Made by a program: the position numbers and the translations under genes. From contig NZ_QTPP01000019.1 of the NCBI RefSeq assembly GCF_003853415.1, forward strand, positions 1 to 64,000: a stretch of 64,000 nucleotides of DNA, read 5' to 3'. The notes under the pieces are model-generated. The model had not been told where the DNA came from. It did not search any database and saw only the letters and a list, made by a program, of their open reading frames with translations. The stretch's first letter is position 1. Each line of letters starts with the position of its first letter. This document shows, piece after piece, positions 17,378-26,328 of the stretch. The stretch comes from Burkholderia sp. Bp9142. Its GTDB lineage: Bacteria; Pseudomonadota; Gammaproteobacteria; Burkholderiales; Burkholderiaceae.

Positions 17378-18313
17378 TCACAGCGGCCCCATCCACGCAG
17401 CCTTGCGCCGCGCCGGCGCACCGCTGCCGCCGCCCAGCACCTCGATCATGTAATCGACGAACGACGCGATCCGCGACGAGATCGCGGTGTTCCGGTAATA
17501 CACCGCGTTGATCGGCTGTTCGACGTCGAGCGTCTGCCGCGCGAGCACCTGCACGAGCCGCCCGGCGTCGCGATCCTGCGCGGTCATGAAATCGGACAGG
17601 CACACGACACCCGCGCCCTCCAGCGCGAGCTGCCGCAGCGTCTCGCCGCTCGACGACCAGATGCCGGGCTCGATGCGGTACGGCTCGCCGTCCGCGCCGA
17701 GGATCGGCCAGACGTTCAGCGATTCGGGCTGCGTGAAGCCGAGCAGCGTGTGCCTGGCGAGATCCTCGACCTTGCGCGGCTGGCCGTGCGCGTCGAGGTA
17801 CGCGGGGCTCGCGAGGATGCGCATCCGGCTGTTGCCGATCCGCCGGCTGTGCAGCGTCGAATCCTTGAGCCGGCCGATGCGGATCGCGACGTCCGTGCGC
17901 CGCTCGAGCAGGTCGATGATCCCCTCGTTGCTGTTCAGCTCCAGCTCGACTTTCGGGAAGCGTTCGCGATAGCCGCGCACGAGCGGCACGATCACGTGCA
18001 GCATGAACGGCGTCGCGGCGTCGACGCGCAGCCGCCCCGACGGCATCTCGCGCCGCGCGAGCATCTGCTCCTCGGCGTTCTCGACCGACTCGATGATCGC
18101 GCGCGCATCCTGCAGGAACGCGCGCCCTTCCTCGGTCAGTTCGAGCCGGCGCGTGGTCCGGCGCAGCAGCGTGGTCTTCAGCTTCTCCTCGAGCCGCGCG
18201 AGCGTGCGGCTCGTGGCCGACACGGTGAGGTCGAGCTGCTGCGCGGCAGCGGTGATCGAACCGGAGTCGACCACGGCGGCAAAGGCCTGGAGTTCGTCGA
18301 GCGTGATCTTCAT
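17378..18313 (-). CDS. LysR-family regulator (YafC-like)
   Basis: A 311-residue LysR-type regulator. The winged helix is at residues 1-60 (AFAAVVDSGSITAAAQQL, with SATSRTLARLEEKL as recognition helix), and the substrate-binding domain follows from about 90. It is divergent from an MFS transporter operon. A LysR box in the shared region recurs before dkgB 2.7 kb away, so it probably controls both. In E. coli the LysR gene yafC is next to dkgB, which supports the YafC assignment. The inducer is unknown; a reactive carbonyl or enone would fit the target enzymes. Confidence 0.87.
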   Translation of the reverse strand: MKITLDELQAFAAVVDSGSITAAAQQLDLTVSATSRTLARLEEKLKTTLLRRTTRRLELTEEGRAFLQDARAIIESVENAEEQMLARREMPSGRLRVDAATPFMLHVIVPLVRGYRERFPKVELELNSNEGIIDLLERRTDVAIRIGRLKDSTLHSRRIGNSRMRILASPAYLDAHGQPRKVEDLARHTLLGFTQPESLNVWPILGADGEPYRIEPGIWSSSGETLRQLALEGAGVVCLSDFMTAQDRDAGRLVQVLARQTLDVEQPINAVYYRNTAISSRIASFVDYMIEVLGGGSGAPARRKAAWMGPL

Positions 18314-18323
18314 CGCTGCATTC

Positions 18324-18351
18324 TTGACTTGAAATCAAAACACTTTGATTT
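18324..18351. promoter_or_regulatory. LysR box 1 (MFS operon and own gene)
   Basis: TTGACTT-G-AAATCAAA is followed by ACAC and TTTGATTT. The second half forms a perfect 8-bp dyad AAATCAAA-N4-TTTGATTT. The element recurs at 20982-21006 before dkgB with the same spacing. Confidence 0.75.
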
Positions 18352-18422
18352 ATAGACCCGTTTTTCCGCAAAAGTAAAGTCGGCACACTGCGATCCATCC
18401 TTACTGGAACCAGGATCCCATC

Positions 18423-19625
18423 ATGCCACTCGCCCTGCTTGCGCTGACCATCAGCGCCTTTGCCATCGGCACGACCGAATTCGTGATCGTCGGGCTGATC
18501 CCGACGATCGGCGCGGATCTCGGCGTCAGCCTGCCGTCGGCCGGCCTGCTCGTCAGCCTCTACGCGCTGAGCGTCGCCATCGGCGCGCCGCTCCTCACCG
18601 CGCTCACCGGCCGCGTGCCGCGCAAGACGCTGCTCGCCGCGCTGATGGCGCTGTTCACCGTCGGCAACCTCGTGGCCTGGCAGGCGCCGAGCTACGAATC
18701 GCTGATCGTCGCGCGCGTCCTCACCGGCCTCGCGCACGGCGTGTTCTTCTCGGTCGGCTCGATCATCGCGACGACGCTCGTGCCGAAGGACAAGGCCGCC
18801 AGCGCGATCGCGACGATGTTCAGCGGCATGACCGTCGCATTCGTCGCCGGCATTCCGCTCGGCACCTTCATCGGCCAGCACTTCGGCTGGCGCGCGACGT
18901 TCCTCGTCGTCGCGCTGTTCGGCCTCGTCGCCTTCCTCGGCGCGGTGGCGTTCGTGCCGCGCGGCCTCCCGCGGACACCGCCCGCGCCGCTCGCCCGCCA
19001 GTTCCGCGTGCTCGGAGAGCCGCGCCTGCTGCTGGTCTACGCGATGACGGCGGTCGGCTACGGCGGCTCGCTGATCGCGTTCACCTACATGGCGCCGCTG
19101 CTCGAACAGATCGCCGGCTTCACGCCGTCGCAGGTCAGCCTCGTGCTCGTCGGCTACGGCGTGTCGGTCGCGTTCGGCAACGTGTGGGGCGGCAAGCTCG
19201 CCGACGCCGTCGGCCCGGTCAAGGCGCTCAAGCGGATCTTCCTGCTGCTCGCGATCGTGCTGCTCGCGCTGACCTTCACGGTGCACGTGAAGTGGCTCGC
19301 GGTGCTGACGATGCTCGCATGGGGCGCCGTCGCGTTCGGCAACGTGCCGGGCCTGCAGGTGTACGTCGTCAAGCAGGCGCGCCACTTCGCGCCGGACGCC
19401 ACCGACGTCGCGGCGGGCTTCAACATCGCCGCGTTCAACCTCGGCGTCGCGGGCGGCTCGTCGCTCGGCGGCCTGATCGTCGCGAACGTCGGCCTCGGCC
19501 ATACGCCGTGGATCGCCGCCGCCGTCACGCTCGGCGCGTTCGCGCTGACCGCGCTGAGCGGCCGCCTCGACCGCGGCCAGGGCCTGCCCGAACGCACGGC
19601 CGAACCCGTCGAACTCGCACATTGA
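18423..19625 (+). CDS. MFS transporter (AraJ/YdhP-like drug or sugar efflux type)
   Basis: A 400-residue major facilitator with about 12 transmembrane segments. ISAFAIGTTEFVIVGLIPTI in the first segment and RVLTGLAHGVFFSVGS are typical of the AraJ/YdhP/YdeA efflux branch, as is LTGRVPRKTLL in loop 2-3. Members export drugs, arabinose or isopropylthiogalactoside-like compounds. It begins an operon with a MoaF-like protein and a luciferase-like monooxygenase, under the divergent LysR regulator, so it may export the substrate or product of those enzymes. Confidence 0.87.
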   Translation: MPLALLALTISAFAIGTTEFVIVGLIPTIGADLGVSLPSAGLLVSLYALSVAIGAPLLTALTGRVPRKTLLAALMALFTVGNLVAWQAPSYESLIVARVLTGLAHGVFFSVGSIIATTLVPKDKAASAIATMFSGMTVAFVAGIPLGTFIGQHFGWRATFLVVALFGLVAFLGAVAFVPRGLPRTPPAPLARQFRVLGEPRLLLVYAMTAVGYGGSLIAFTYMAPLLEQIAGFTPSQVSLVLVGYGVSVAFGNVWGGKLADAVGPVKALKRIFLLLAIVLLALTFTVHVKWLAVLTMLAWGAVAFGNVPGLQVYVVKQARHFAPDATDVAAGFNIAAFNLGVAGGSSLGGLIVANVGLGHTPWIAAAVTLGAFALTALSGRLDRGQGLPERTAEPVELAH

Positions 19626-19654
19626 TCGTCACTTTCCTGCAGGAGCGCATCAGC

Positions 19655-19978
19655 ATGAACGCATCGACCCGACGTCCGCCGTTCGCCGGCAAGACTTTCG
19701 AAGTCCGTTACGACGGCCTCACCGCCCTCAACGCGTATGACGAGGACGGCCTCCACATGCGCTACGAGATCACCGAAGGCGCGTACGCCGGCGCGAAGGG
19801 CGAAGTCGCGTACACGTGGCAGCACGTCGCCGGCGAAACCTACGCGATCGCGTGGCAGGAAGCCGATCGCGCAACCGTCGTGCACATCGACGATTTCGCC
19901 GCCGGCACGTCGCACGCGTTCTTCACCGCGGCGTCGCTCGACTTCCACCGGCTCGAAGGCAGCCTGCGCGCGCGCTGA
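19655..19978 (+). CDS. MoaF-like small protein
   Basis: A 107-residue soluble protein. FAGKTFEVRYDG, MRYEITEGAYAGAKGEVAYTWQHV and ATVVHIDDFAAGTSHAFFT follow the MoaF-related beta-barrel (lipocalin/calycin-like) pattern. The function of this family is unclear; MoaF was first named in a monoamine-inducible operon. AGGAG lies nine bases before ATG 19655. It is sandwiched between an MFS transporter and an LLM-class monooxygenase, with short gaps, in one operon, suggesting small-molecule binding in the same pathway. Confidence 0.82.
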   Translation: MNASTRRPPFAGKTFEVRYDGLTALNAYDEDGLHMRYEITEGAYAGAKGEVAYTWQHVAGETYAIAWQEADRATVVHIDDFAAGTSHAFFTAASLDFHRLEGSLRAR

Positions 19979-19994
19979 ACGGAGATACCCGACC

Positions 19995-20939
19995 ATGTCC
20001 GCTTCACTCGACAAGCTCGCCGACGGCGGCTTCAGCATCGGCATCGAACTGCCGCTCGACAACGACTGGTCGCCGGCCGGCGACGCGAAGCGCCAGCATG
20101 ACGGCCGCCGCCCCGGCGTGCCCGACCTGGAAATCCACGCGGAGCTCGCGCAACTGGCCGACACGCTCGGCTTCCGCGCGCTCTGGGTGCGCGACGTGCC
20201 GGTGTACGACCCGTCGTTCGGCGATGCCGCGCAAGTGTTCGAGACGTTCTCGTATCTCGGCTATCTCGCCGGCATCACGCGCGACATCCTGCTCGGCACG
20301 GCGGCCGTCGTGCTGCCGCTGCGCGAACCGCTGCTGACGCTGAAATCGGCCGCGACGATCCAGGAACTGAGCCGCTCACGCCTGCTGCTCGGCGTCGCGA
20401 GCGGCGACCGGCCGGTCGAATATCCGCTGTTCGGCCGCGACTTCGCATCGCGCGGCGCGAATTTCCGCGACCAGATCGCGCTGCTGCGCGACGGCGCGCG
20501 CGGGCACCTGCCGCCGGGCCTGGAAGTCCTGCCCGCCGCCCGTTCGCCGGTGCCGCTGCTCGTCGCGGGCCTCGCGCAGCAGACGCCCGCATGGATCGGC
20601 GAACACATGGACGGCTGCCTCGCCTATCCCGGCACGCCGGCCGATCACCTGCAGCGCGCCGCGAACTGGCGCGCGGTGGCCGGCAGCAAGCCGTACGTGA
20701 GCTTCATCCACCTCGACCTCGCGGAAGACCCGCACGAACCGCTGCAGCGGCACCGCTTCGGCGCACGCGCCGGGCGCATCGCGCTGACGGAAGAACTCGC
20801 GGCGATGCGCGACGCGGGCGTGCAGCACATCGGCCTGCATTTGCGCCGCAACCGCCGGCCGCTCGACGAGACGATGTCCGAGATCGCAGCAGACGTGTTG
20901 CCGGTGTTCCATGCGAACCCGCAAGCCCGCGTTGCATAG
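19995..20939 (+). CDS. LLM-class (luciferase-like) flavin oxidoreductase
   Basis: A 314-residue TIM-barrel protein of the bacterial luciferase-like monooxygenase superfamily. LADTLGFRALWVRDVPVYD, GTAAVVLPLREPLLTLKSAATIQ and RLLLGVASGDRPVEY are characteristic flavin-binding blocks. Enzymes of this group use FMNH2 or F420 to oxygenate or reduce substrates. ATG 19995 has GGAG ten bases upstream and lies 16 bases beyond the MoaF-like gene, so they are co-transcribed. The substrate is unknown. Confidence 0.83.
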   Translation: MSASLDKLADGGFSIGIELPLDNDWSPAGDAKRQHDGRRPGVPDLEIHAELAQLADTLGFRALWVRDVPVYDPSFGDAAQVFETFSYLGYLAGITRDILLGTAAVVLPLREPLLTLKSAATIQELSRSRLLLGVASGDRPVEYPLFGRDFASRGANFRDQIALLRDGARGHLPPGLEVLPAARSPVPLLVAGLAQQTPAWIGEHMDGCLAYPGTPADHLQRAANWRAVAGSKPYVSFIHLDLAEDPHEPLQRHRFGARAGRIALTEELAAMRDAGVQHIGLHLRRNRRPLDETMSEIAADVLPVFHANPQARVA

Positions 20940-20981
20940 GGCCGGCGGTCGCCGTCAAACGGGCGAATCACCAGCCAATAT

Positions 20982-21006
20982 TTGACTTCAAATCAAATAT
21001 TTTTGA
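20982..21006. promoter_or_regulatory. LysR box 2 (dkgB operon)
   Basis: TTGACTT-C-AAATCAAA (20982-20997) followed by TATT and TTTGA. It agrees with box 1 at 15 of the first 16 positions and keeps the same 4-base gap before the TTTGA half. It lies about 80 bases before the dkgB start. Confidence 0.75.
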
Positions 21007-21086
21007 CCGCTAAAGGCGTTTATCTCATCAGTCTCGAGCGCCAGAATGACTTCCATACCGCAATCGTTCCCCCTTCAGGAGCCATC

Positions 21087-21893
21087 ATGAGCAACATTCC
21101 CGCATTCGGCCTCGGTACGTTCCGCCTGCAAGGCCAGGTCGTCATCGACTCGGTCCGCAATGGCCTCGAAGCCGGCTACCGCGCGATCGACACCGCGCAG
21201 ATCTACGGCAACGAAGCCGAAGTCGGCGAAGCGATCGCCGCGTCGGGCGTGCGCCGCGAAGACCTGTTCCTCACGACGAAGATCTGGGTCGACAACTACG
21301 CCCCCGAAAAACTGGTCGCGAGCCTCGAGGAAAGCCTGCGCAAGCTGCGTACCGACGACGTCGACCTGACGCTGATCCACTGGCCGGCCCCGGGCAACGG
21401 CGTGTCGATCCAGGCGTTCATGACGGCACTCGCCGACGCGAAGGAGAAGGGCCTCACGCGCCGGATCGGCATCTCGAACTTCAACATCGAACTGACGCAG
21501 GAAGCGATCGCGGCCGTCGGCAAGGATGCGATCGCGACGAACCAGATCGAACTGAGCCCGTACCTGCAGAACCGCAAGCTGGCCGGGTTCCTGAACAGCG
21601 AAGGCATCCACGTGACGTCGTACATGACGCTCGCGTACGGCAAGGTGCTCGGCGACCCGGTCATCGGCGCGATCGCGCAACGTCACCACGCGACGCCGGC
21701 GCAAGTCGCGCTCGCGTGGGCGCTGCAGCTCGGCTACTCGGTGATTCCGTCGTCGACGAAGCGCGAGAACCTCGCAAGCAACCTGCTCGCGCAGACGCTG
21801 CGCCTGAGCGACGAAGACATGGCGCAGATCGCCGCGCTCGAGCGCAACGGCCGTGAAGTCGACCCGGCCGGCCTCGCGCCGAAGTGGGACTAA
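21087..21893 (+). CDS. dkgB: 2,5-diketo-D-gluconate reductase / aldo-keto reductase
   Basis: A 268-residue NADPH-dependent aldo/keto reductase. The catalytic tetrad is visible: D in [11 protein letters not shown] with Y two residues on, K in TTKIW and H in LIHWPAP. The cofactor end [13 protein letters not shown] is standard for AKR. DkgB reduces 2,5-diketogluconate and methylglyoxal-like aldehydes. ATG 21087 has TTCAGGAG upstream; the longer open frame crosses the promoter. It leads an operon with an old yellow enzyme and another AKR, downstream of a LysR box. Confidence 0.9.
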   Translation: MSNIPAFGLGTFRLQGQVVIDSVRNGLEAGYRAIDTAQIYGNEAEVGEAIAASGVRREDLFLTTKIWVDNYAPEKLVASLEESLRKLRTDDVDLTLIHWPAPGNGVSIQAFMTALADAKEKGLTRRIGISNFNIELTQEAIAAVGKDAIATNQIELSPYLQNRKLAGFLNSEGIHVTSYMTLAYGKVLGDPVIGAIAQRHHATPAQVALAWALQLGYSVIPSSTKRENLASNLLAQTLRLSDEDMAQIAALERNGREVDPAGLAPKWD

Positions 21894-21958
21894 GCGCGCC
21901 GCCCTTCTCCCTTTGATCCGCCGCGGCCCGCCGGCCGCGGCACCGACAGGACACCACC

Positions 21959-23074
21959 ATGACCCAGGACCCGCTTTTCCAACCGCTGCAATTCGGCGCG
22001 CTGACGCTGCCGAACCGCATCGTGATGCCGCCGATGACGCGTTCGCGCGCGAGCCAGCCCGGCGACGAAGCCAACGAACTGATGGCCGCGTATTACGCGC
22101 AGCGCGCGAGCGCGGGCCTGATCGTCAGCGAAGGCACCTACATCGCGCCGCTCGGCAAGGGCTACGCATGGACGCCCGGCATCCACACGCCGTCGCAGGT
22201 CGCCGGCTGGCGCAAGGTGACGGACGCCGTCCACGCCGCGCACGGCCGCATCTTCGCGCAGCTCTGGCACGTCGGCCGGCTGAGCCACACGAGCCTGCTC
22301 GGCGGCCGGCAACCCGTGTCGTCGTCGCCGCTCCAGGCGAAGGGCGTGAACGTGTTCATCGCCGGCGAAGACGGCAGCACGCCGGGCTTCGTGCAGGCGT
22401 CCGAGCCGCGCGCGCTGTCCGTCGACGAGATCCGCGAGATCGTCGATCAATACCGCGCCGCCGCCCGCCACGCGATCGAGGCCGGCTTCGACGGCGTCGA
22501 GCTGCACGGCGCGAACGGCTACCTCGTGAACCAGTTCATCGACTCGAACGCGAACACGCGCACCGACGCGTACGGCGGCTCGCTCGACAATCGGCTGCGC
22601 TTCCTGCGCGAAGTCGCGCAGGCGCTGATCGAAGGCACGGGCGACGCGTCGCGCGTCGGCATCCGCCTCGCGCCGCTGACCACGCTGAACGGCTGTGTCG
22701 ACGCCGATCCGGAAACGACCTACCTCGCCGCCGCGACGCTGCTCGGCGAACTCGGCGTCGGATACCTGCACATCGCGGAAGCCGACTGGGACGACGCGCC
22801 GCTGATGCCGGTCGACTTCAAGCAACGGCTGCGCGCCGCATACCCCGGCGTGCTGATCTACGCCGGCGCGTACACCGCCGAGCGTGCACGCGAAGCGATC
22901 GCGGCGGGCTGGGCCGACCTCGTCGCGTTCGGCCGCCCGTTCGTCGCGAACCCCGACCTGCCCGCACGCCTGCGCACCGGCGCACCGCTCGCGACGCACG
23001 ACCGCAACACGCTGTTCGGCGGCGGCGAGCACGGCCTGACCGACTATCCGACGCTCGCGCAGGCCGCGGCCTGA
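21959..23074 (+). CDS. nemA: Alkene reductase, old yellow enzyme family
   Basis: A 371-residue FMN-dependent ene-reductase that reduces electrophilic C=C bonds such as N-ethylmaleimide, enones and nitro-esters. It is a TIM barrel with the proton/substrate pair in ELHGANGYLVNQFIDSN, the FMN motif GRIFAQLWHVGRLSH and the C-terminal AFGRPFVANPDLPARL. It follows dkgB by 65 bases and precedes a second AKR by 29, all under LysR box 2. The symbol is by family similarity; NemR-like control is not seen here but at the separate 10-12 kb locus. Confidence 0.88.
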   Translation: MTQDPLFQPLQFGALTLPNRIVMPPMTRSRASQPGDEANELMAAYYAQRASAGLIVSEGTYIAPLGKGYAWTPGIHTPSQVAGWRKVTDAVHAAHGRIFAQLWHVGRLSHTSLLGGRQPVSSSPLQAKGVNVFIAGEDGSTPGFVQASEPRALSVDEIREIVDQYRAAARHAIEAGFDGVELHGANGYLVNQFIDSNANTRTDAYGGSLDNRLRFLREVAQALIEGTGDASRVGIRLAPLTTLNGCVDADPETTYLAAATLLGELGVGYLHIAEADWDDAPLMPVDFKQRLRAAYPGVLIYAGAYTAERAREAIAAGWADLVAFGRPFVANPDLPARLRTGAPLATHDRNTLFGGGEHGLTDYPTLAQAAA

Positions 23075-23103
23075 GCGGCGGCCTGCTCACCCCGAGACTG
23101 CCC

Positions 23104-24108
23104 ATGAGAATCACGCTCCCTTCCCGCCTGGGTTTCGGCACCGCGCCGCTGGGCAACATGTACCGCGACATCCCGAACGACGAAGCGCTCGCCACGGTCG
23201 ACGCGGCCTGGAACGCCGGTATCCGCTACTTCGATGCCGCGCCGCTGTATGGCGCCGGCCTGGCCGAGCTGCGCCTCGGCGAAGCGCTCGCGGGCCGCCC
23301 GCGCGACGCGTATTCGCTCGGCACCAAGGTCGGCCGGCTCGTCCTCGACGAGCACGAGGACGCGTCGCAACGCGATCTCGGCGAAAAGGGCGGCCTGTTC
23401 CGCCACGGCCTGCCGAACAGGATCGTCTACGACTACACGGAGGATGGCACGCTGCGTTCGATCGAGGCCAGCCTGAAGCGGCTGCGCACCGACCGGCTCG
23501 ACACGGTATGGATTCACGATCCGGCCGTCGATTTTCATGGCGACGCGTGGCGCGACGTGTTCGACGTCGCGATGTCGGGCGCGGCCAAGGCGCTGACGCG
23601 GCTGCGCGACGAGCGGGTCATCCAGGGCTGGGGGCTCGGCGTGAACCGCGTCGAGCCGTGCGAACTCGCGCTCGAACGTTCGGATCCGGACGGCTTCCTG
23701 CTCGCCGGGCGCTATACGCTGCTCGATCATGCGGGCGCGCTCGAACGACTGATGCCGGAGAGCGCCGCGCGCGGGCTCGGGATCATCGTCGGCGGCCCGT
23801 ACAACTCGGGGGTGCTCGCGGGCGGCACGCATTTCGAGTATCAGCCGGCGACGCAGGCGATGCTCGAGCGCGTCGCGCAGATCCGCCGGCTCTGCGAGCG
23901 GTTCGGCGTCGACGTGCGCGCGGTGGCGCTGCAGTTCGCGCTCGCGCACCCGGCCGTCGCGGCCGCGATTCCCGGCGCGAGCCGGCCCGATCGCATCGAC
24001 GAGAACCTGCGTCTCGCGGCGGCGCCGATCCCGGCGGCACTGTGGGACGCGTTGAAGGCCGGGCGCCTGATCGCCGGGCATGCGCCGACGCCGGCTGGCG
24101 CGGTTTGA
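23104..24108 (+). CDS. Aldo/keto reductase (D-threo-aldose dehydrogenase-like)
   Basis: A 334-residue AKR of the L-fucose/D-threo-aldose dehydrogenase subgroup. The catalytic residues appear in YFDAAPLYGAGLAE (D, Y), LGTKVGRL (K) and WIHDPAVDF (H), and AAIPGASRPDRIDEN is the cofactor end. Such enzymes oxidise sugars like fucose or reduce aldehydes. It is the last gene of the LysR-linked dkgB operon and ends before a perfect 15-bp hairpin. Confidence 0.87.
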   Translation: MRITLPSRLGFGTAPLGNMYRDIPNDEALATVDAAWNAGIRYFDAAPLYGAGLAELRLGEALAGRPRDAYSLGTKVGRLVLDEHEDASQRDLGEKGGLFRHGLPNRIVYDYTEDGTLRSIEASLKRLRTDRLDTVWIHDPAVDFHGDAWRDVFDVAMSGAAKALTRLRDERVIQGWGLGVNRVEPCELALERSDPDGFLLAGRYTLLDHAGALERLMPESAARGLGIIVGGPYNSGVLAGGTHFEYQPATQAMLERVAQIRRLCERFGVDVRAVALQFALAHPAVAAAIPGASRPDRIDENLRLAAAPIPAALWDALKAGRLIAGHAPTPAGAV

Positions 24109-24172
24109 GGTTTGAGGTTTGAATCGGGTACGCACGGCCGCTGCAACCCGCCGCCGCGGATACCGCATCCCC

Positions 24173-24203
24173 GGCAATCGCGGCGACTGTCGCCGCGATT
24201 GCC
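24173..24203 (+). terminator. Hairpin terminator of the dkgB operon
   Basis: GGCAATCGCGGCGAC (24173-24187) and its exact complement GTCGCCGCGATTGCC (24189-24203) are separated by one base. Only a weak T run (ATTT) follows. Confidence 0.68.
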
Positions 24204-24293
24204 ATTTGCGCATTGCAACCGATGCGATTGGCGTCTAGCGTTTACGGATTCGTCGACGTATGCCCGTCACCTGACCGGAAAGGATGCCCCGCC

Positions 24294-24830
24294 ATGCGAA
24301 GCCGCGCCCCGAAACACCCCGAGCTGCAGGCCGTCGCGGCCTGCGTTGCATTAGCCGTTTGCGCGGTATCCGCCCGCGCTGCCGACGACGCCGGCCTTGC
24401 ACCGCCCCAGCCGGCCACGCCCGTGCTGTCGACGACCGCGGCGGGCATACAGGTCTACACGTGCGACTACGATGCCGGACACAAGCTCGCGTGGGTGTTC
24501 CAGCACCCGGAAGCGATGCTGTTCGACGCCGACGGCACGCTCGTGGTCCGGCACGGCGCGGGGCCGTCGTGGGAAGCGATCGACGGCAGCCGCATCACCG
24601 GCAAGAAGGTCGCGGAAGCGCCAAGTGCACGCCCCGGCAGCATTGCGCAACTGCTGCTCGCGGCGACACCGGCCGCAACGGACGCGAAGGTCACGACCGG
24701 CACGCTCGCCGGCGTGCGCTTCGTGCAGCGGCTCGACACCGCGGGCGGCACGCCGCCGGAAACCACGTGCTCGACCGAACATGCGGTCGGCCGCTTTCCG
24801 TATTTCGCGCGCTACGTGTTCCTGAAGTAG
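24294..24830 (+). CDS. Secreted DUF3455 domain protein
   Basis: A 178-residue protein with a Sec-type signal peptide (VAACVALAVCAVSARA, cleavage near residue 29). The mature part has GIQVYTCDYDAGHKLAWVF, HPEAMLFDADG and HGAGPSWEAIDGSRITGKK, the pattern of the DUF3455 family, and ends VGRFPYFARYVFLK. Function is unknown; members are periplasmic or secreted proteins widespread in proteobacteria. It stands alone after the dkgB terminator. ATG 24294 was chosen because it begins the signal peptide and follows GGAAAGGA. Confidence 0.8.
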   Translation: MRSRAPKHPELQAVAACVALAVCAVSARAADDAGLAPPQPATPVLSTTAAGIQVYTCDYDAGHKLAWVFQHPEAMLFDADGTLVVRHGAGPSWEAIDGSRITGKKVAEAPSARPGSIAQLLLAATPAATDAKVTTGTLAGVRFVQRLDTAGGTPPETTCSTEHAVGRFPYFARYVFLK

Positions 24831-24936
24831 CGCGTGGCGACGGCTGCCCGAATCCAGGGCGCCGTCGCCACATCCGCTTGATCAGTTATCCTATGTTCAC
24901 GCGATATCGTTCCGCCCGCGACACGCCGAACCGGCC

Positions 24937-25602
24937 TCAGCGAATCCGCATCGACAGCTCGACATCGCCGCCGAACGGAACCGACAGATAACCGTTTTCC
25001 GGCGCGCGCACGTAAGCGAGGTAGTCCGGGCTGTAATCGGCATTGTCGGCAACGACGAATGCGCCGGGCCGCAGCCGGCGCTCGACCAGCGCGAGCACGT
25101 CCGGATACAACGCCTTCGCGCCGTCGAGCAGCAGCAGGTCGACCGGGTCGGGCAGATCGGCGGCCAGCGTGCGCAGCGCATCGCCTTCGCGGATCTCCAC
25201 GAGATCGGCGAGCCCGCCGGCCGCGAGGTTTTCACGCGCCCGCGCCACCTTCGACGCTTCGAATTCGCTCGTGATCACCCGGCCGCCGCCGTTGTCGCGC
25301 AGCGCGGCCGCGAGGTGCAGCGTCGAGATGCCGAACGACGTGCCGAACTCGACGATCGCGCGCGCACCGCAGCCGCGCGCGAGCATGTACAGCAACGTGC
25401 CCGTCTCGCGCGACACCGCGAGCGGATAGTCCTTCAGGCGTGCATAGAAATCGGCGTAGTCGGTCCTGCTGCGCATCAGCCGCGCGTGCTCGTCGTGCGA
25501 CAGGTCGGCGAAGTCCAGGCTGGACGCGGGCGACGACGCATCGGCTTCGTCGAACAGGCGCGCGAGCAGCGACGCCAGCGGGTCGTGAATCAAGGTGGAC
25601 AT
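24937..25602 (-). CDS. Class I SAM-dependent O-methyltransferase
   Basis: A 221-residue methyltransferase. IVEFGTSFGISTLHLAAAL is the SAM-binding motif I, VITSEFEASKVARARENLA motif II, and PVDLLLLDGAKALYPDVL with VVADNADYS are the O-MT family-3 blocks. It transfers methyl groups to a hydroxylated small molecule; the acceptor is unknown. It is divergent from a TetR regulator with a GAATA/TATTC dyad between them, so it is likely that regulator's target. Confidence 0.85.
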   Translation of the reverse strand: MSTLIHDPLASLLARLFDEADASSPASSLDFADLSHDEHARLMRSRTDYADFYARLKDYPLAVSRETGTLLYMLARGCGARAIVEFGTSFGISTLHLAAALRDNGGGRVITSEFEASKVARARENLAAGGLADLVEIREGDALRTLAADLPDPVDLLLLDGAKALYPDVLALVERRLRPGAFVVADNADYSPDYLAYVRAPENGYLSVPFGGDVELSMRIR

Positions 25603-25646
25603 GCAAATCTCCGGTGTCAGGTTGAGTGCGTCAGTACGCCCGACTA

Positions 25647-25664
25647 GAATATGACGAACTATTC
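25647..25664. promoter_or_regulatory. Candidate TetR operator between O-MT and TetR genes
   Basis: GAATA-N8-TATTC (25647-25664) is a perfect dyad in the 93-base divergent region, 45 bases from the O-methyltransferase start and 32 bases before the regulator ATG. Confidence 0.5.
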
Positions 25665-25695
25665 AGGTTTTACTATTCGCATTGGCAGACCCGTC

Positions 25696-26328
25696 ATGAC
25701 CGACCGCCGCAACGCCCCGATCGCCTCGCGCAAACAGCCTCGGCAGGCCCGCTCGACCCGTCTCGTCGACGACGTGCTGCAAGCCGCTGTTCAGGTTTTG
25801 GCGACCGAAGGCGCGCAGCGCTTCACGATGGCGCGCGTCGCCGAGCGCGCCGGCGTGAGTGTCGGCTCGCTGTACCAGTACTTCCCGAACAAGGCAGCCG
25901 TGCTGTTCCGGCTCCAGCACGACGAATGGCGGCAGACTTCCGACCTGCTGCGCGGGATGCTGGAAGATCCGCACAAGACGCCGCCCGAGCGGCTGCGCAC
26001 GGCCGTCCATGCATTCATCCGCTCGGAATGCGACGAAGCGCGGATGCGCATCGCGCTCGACGACGCCGCGCCGCTCTATCGCGACGCGCCCGAGGCACGG
26101 GAGGCGAAGGCGGCCGGCCACCGGATCTTCAGCGCGTTCATGCTCGACGCGCTGCCCGACGTGCCGGACGCCACGCGCGCGCTGGCGTGCGAACTGATCA
26201 CGACCACGCTCACCACGGGCGGCAAGGCGTTTTCGGAAACCGAGCGAACGGCGGCGGAAATCGACGCGTACTCGAGCGCGATGGCCGACATGTTCTGCGC
26301 GTATCTCGCGCATCTCGCGCGCGGCTGA
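25696..26328 (+). CDS. TetR-family transcriptional regulator
   Basis: A 210-residue repressor. RKQPRQARSTRLVDDVLQAA starts the DNA-binding domain, and the helix-turn-helix is FTMARVAERAGVSVGSLYQYF (about residues 43-64). The C-terminal half resembles the TetR_C group with YRDAPEAREAK. ATG 25696 begins the conserved N-terminus; an upstream ATG at 25651 would overlap the candidate operator. It is divergent from an O-methyltransferase, its probable target. Confidence 0.87.
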   Translation: MTDRRNAPIASRKQPRQARSTRLVDDVLQAAVQVLATEGAQRFTMARVAERAGVSVGSLYQYFPNKAAVLFRLQHDEWRQTSDLLRGMLEDPHKTPPERLRTAVHAFIRSECDEARMRIALDDAAPLYRDAPEAREAKAAGHRIFSAFMLDALPDVPDATRALACELITTTLTTGGKAFSETERTAAEIDAYSSAMADMFCAYLAHLARG

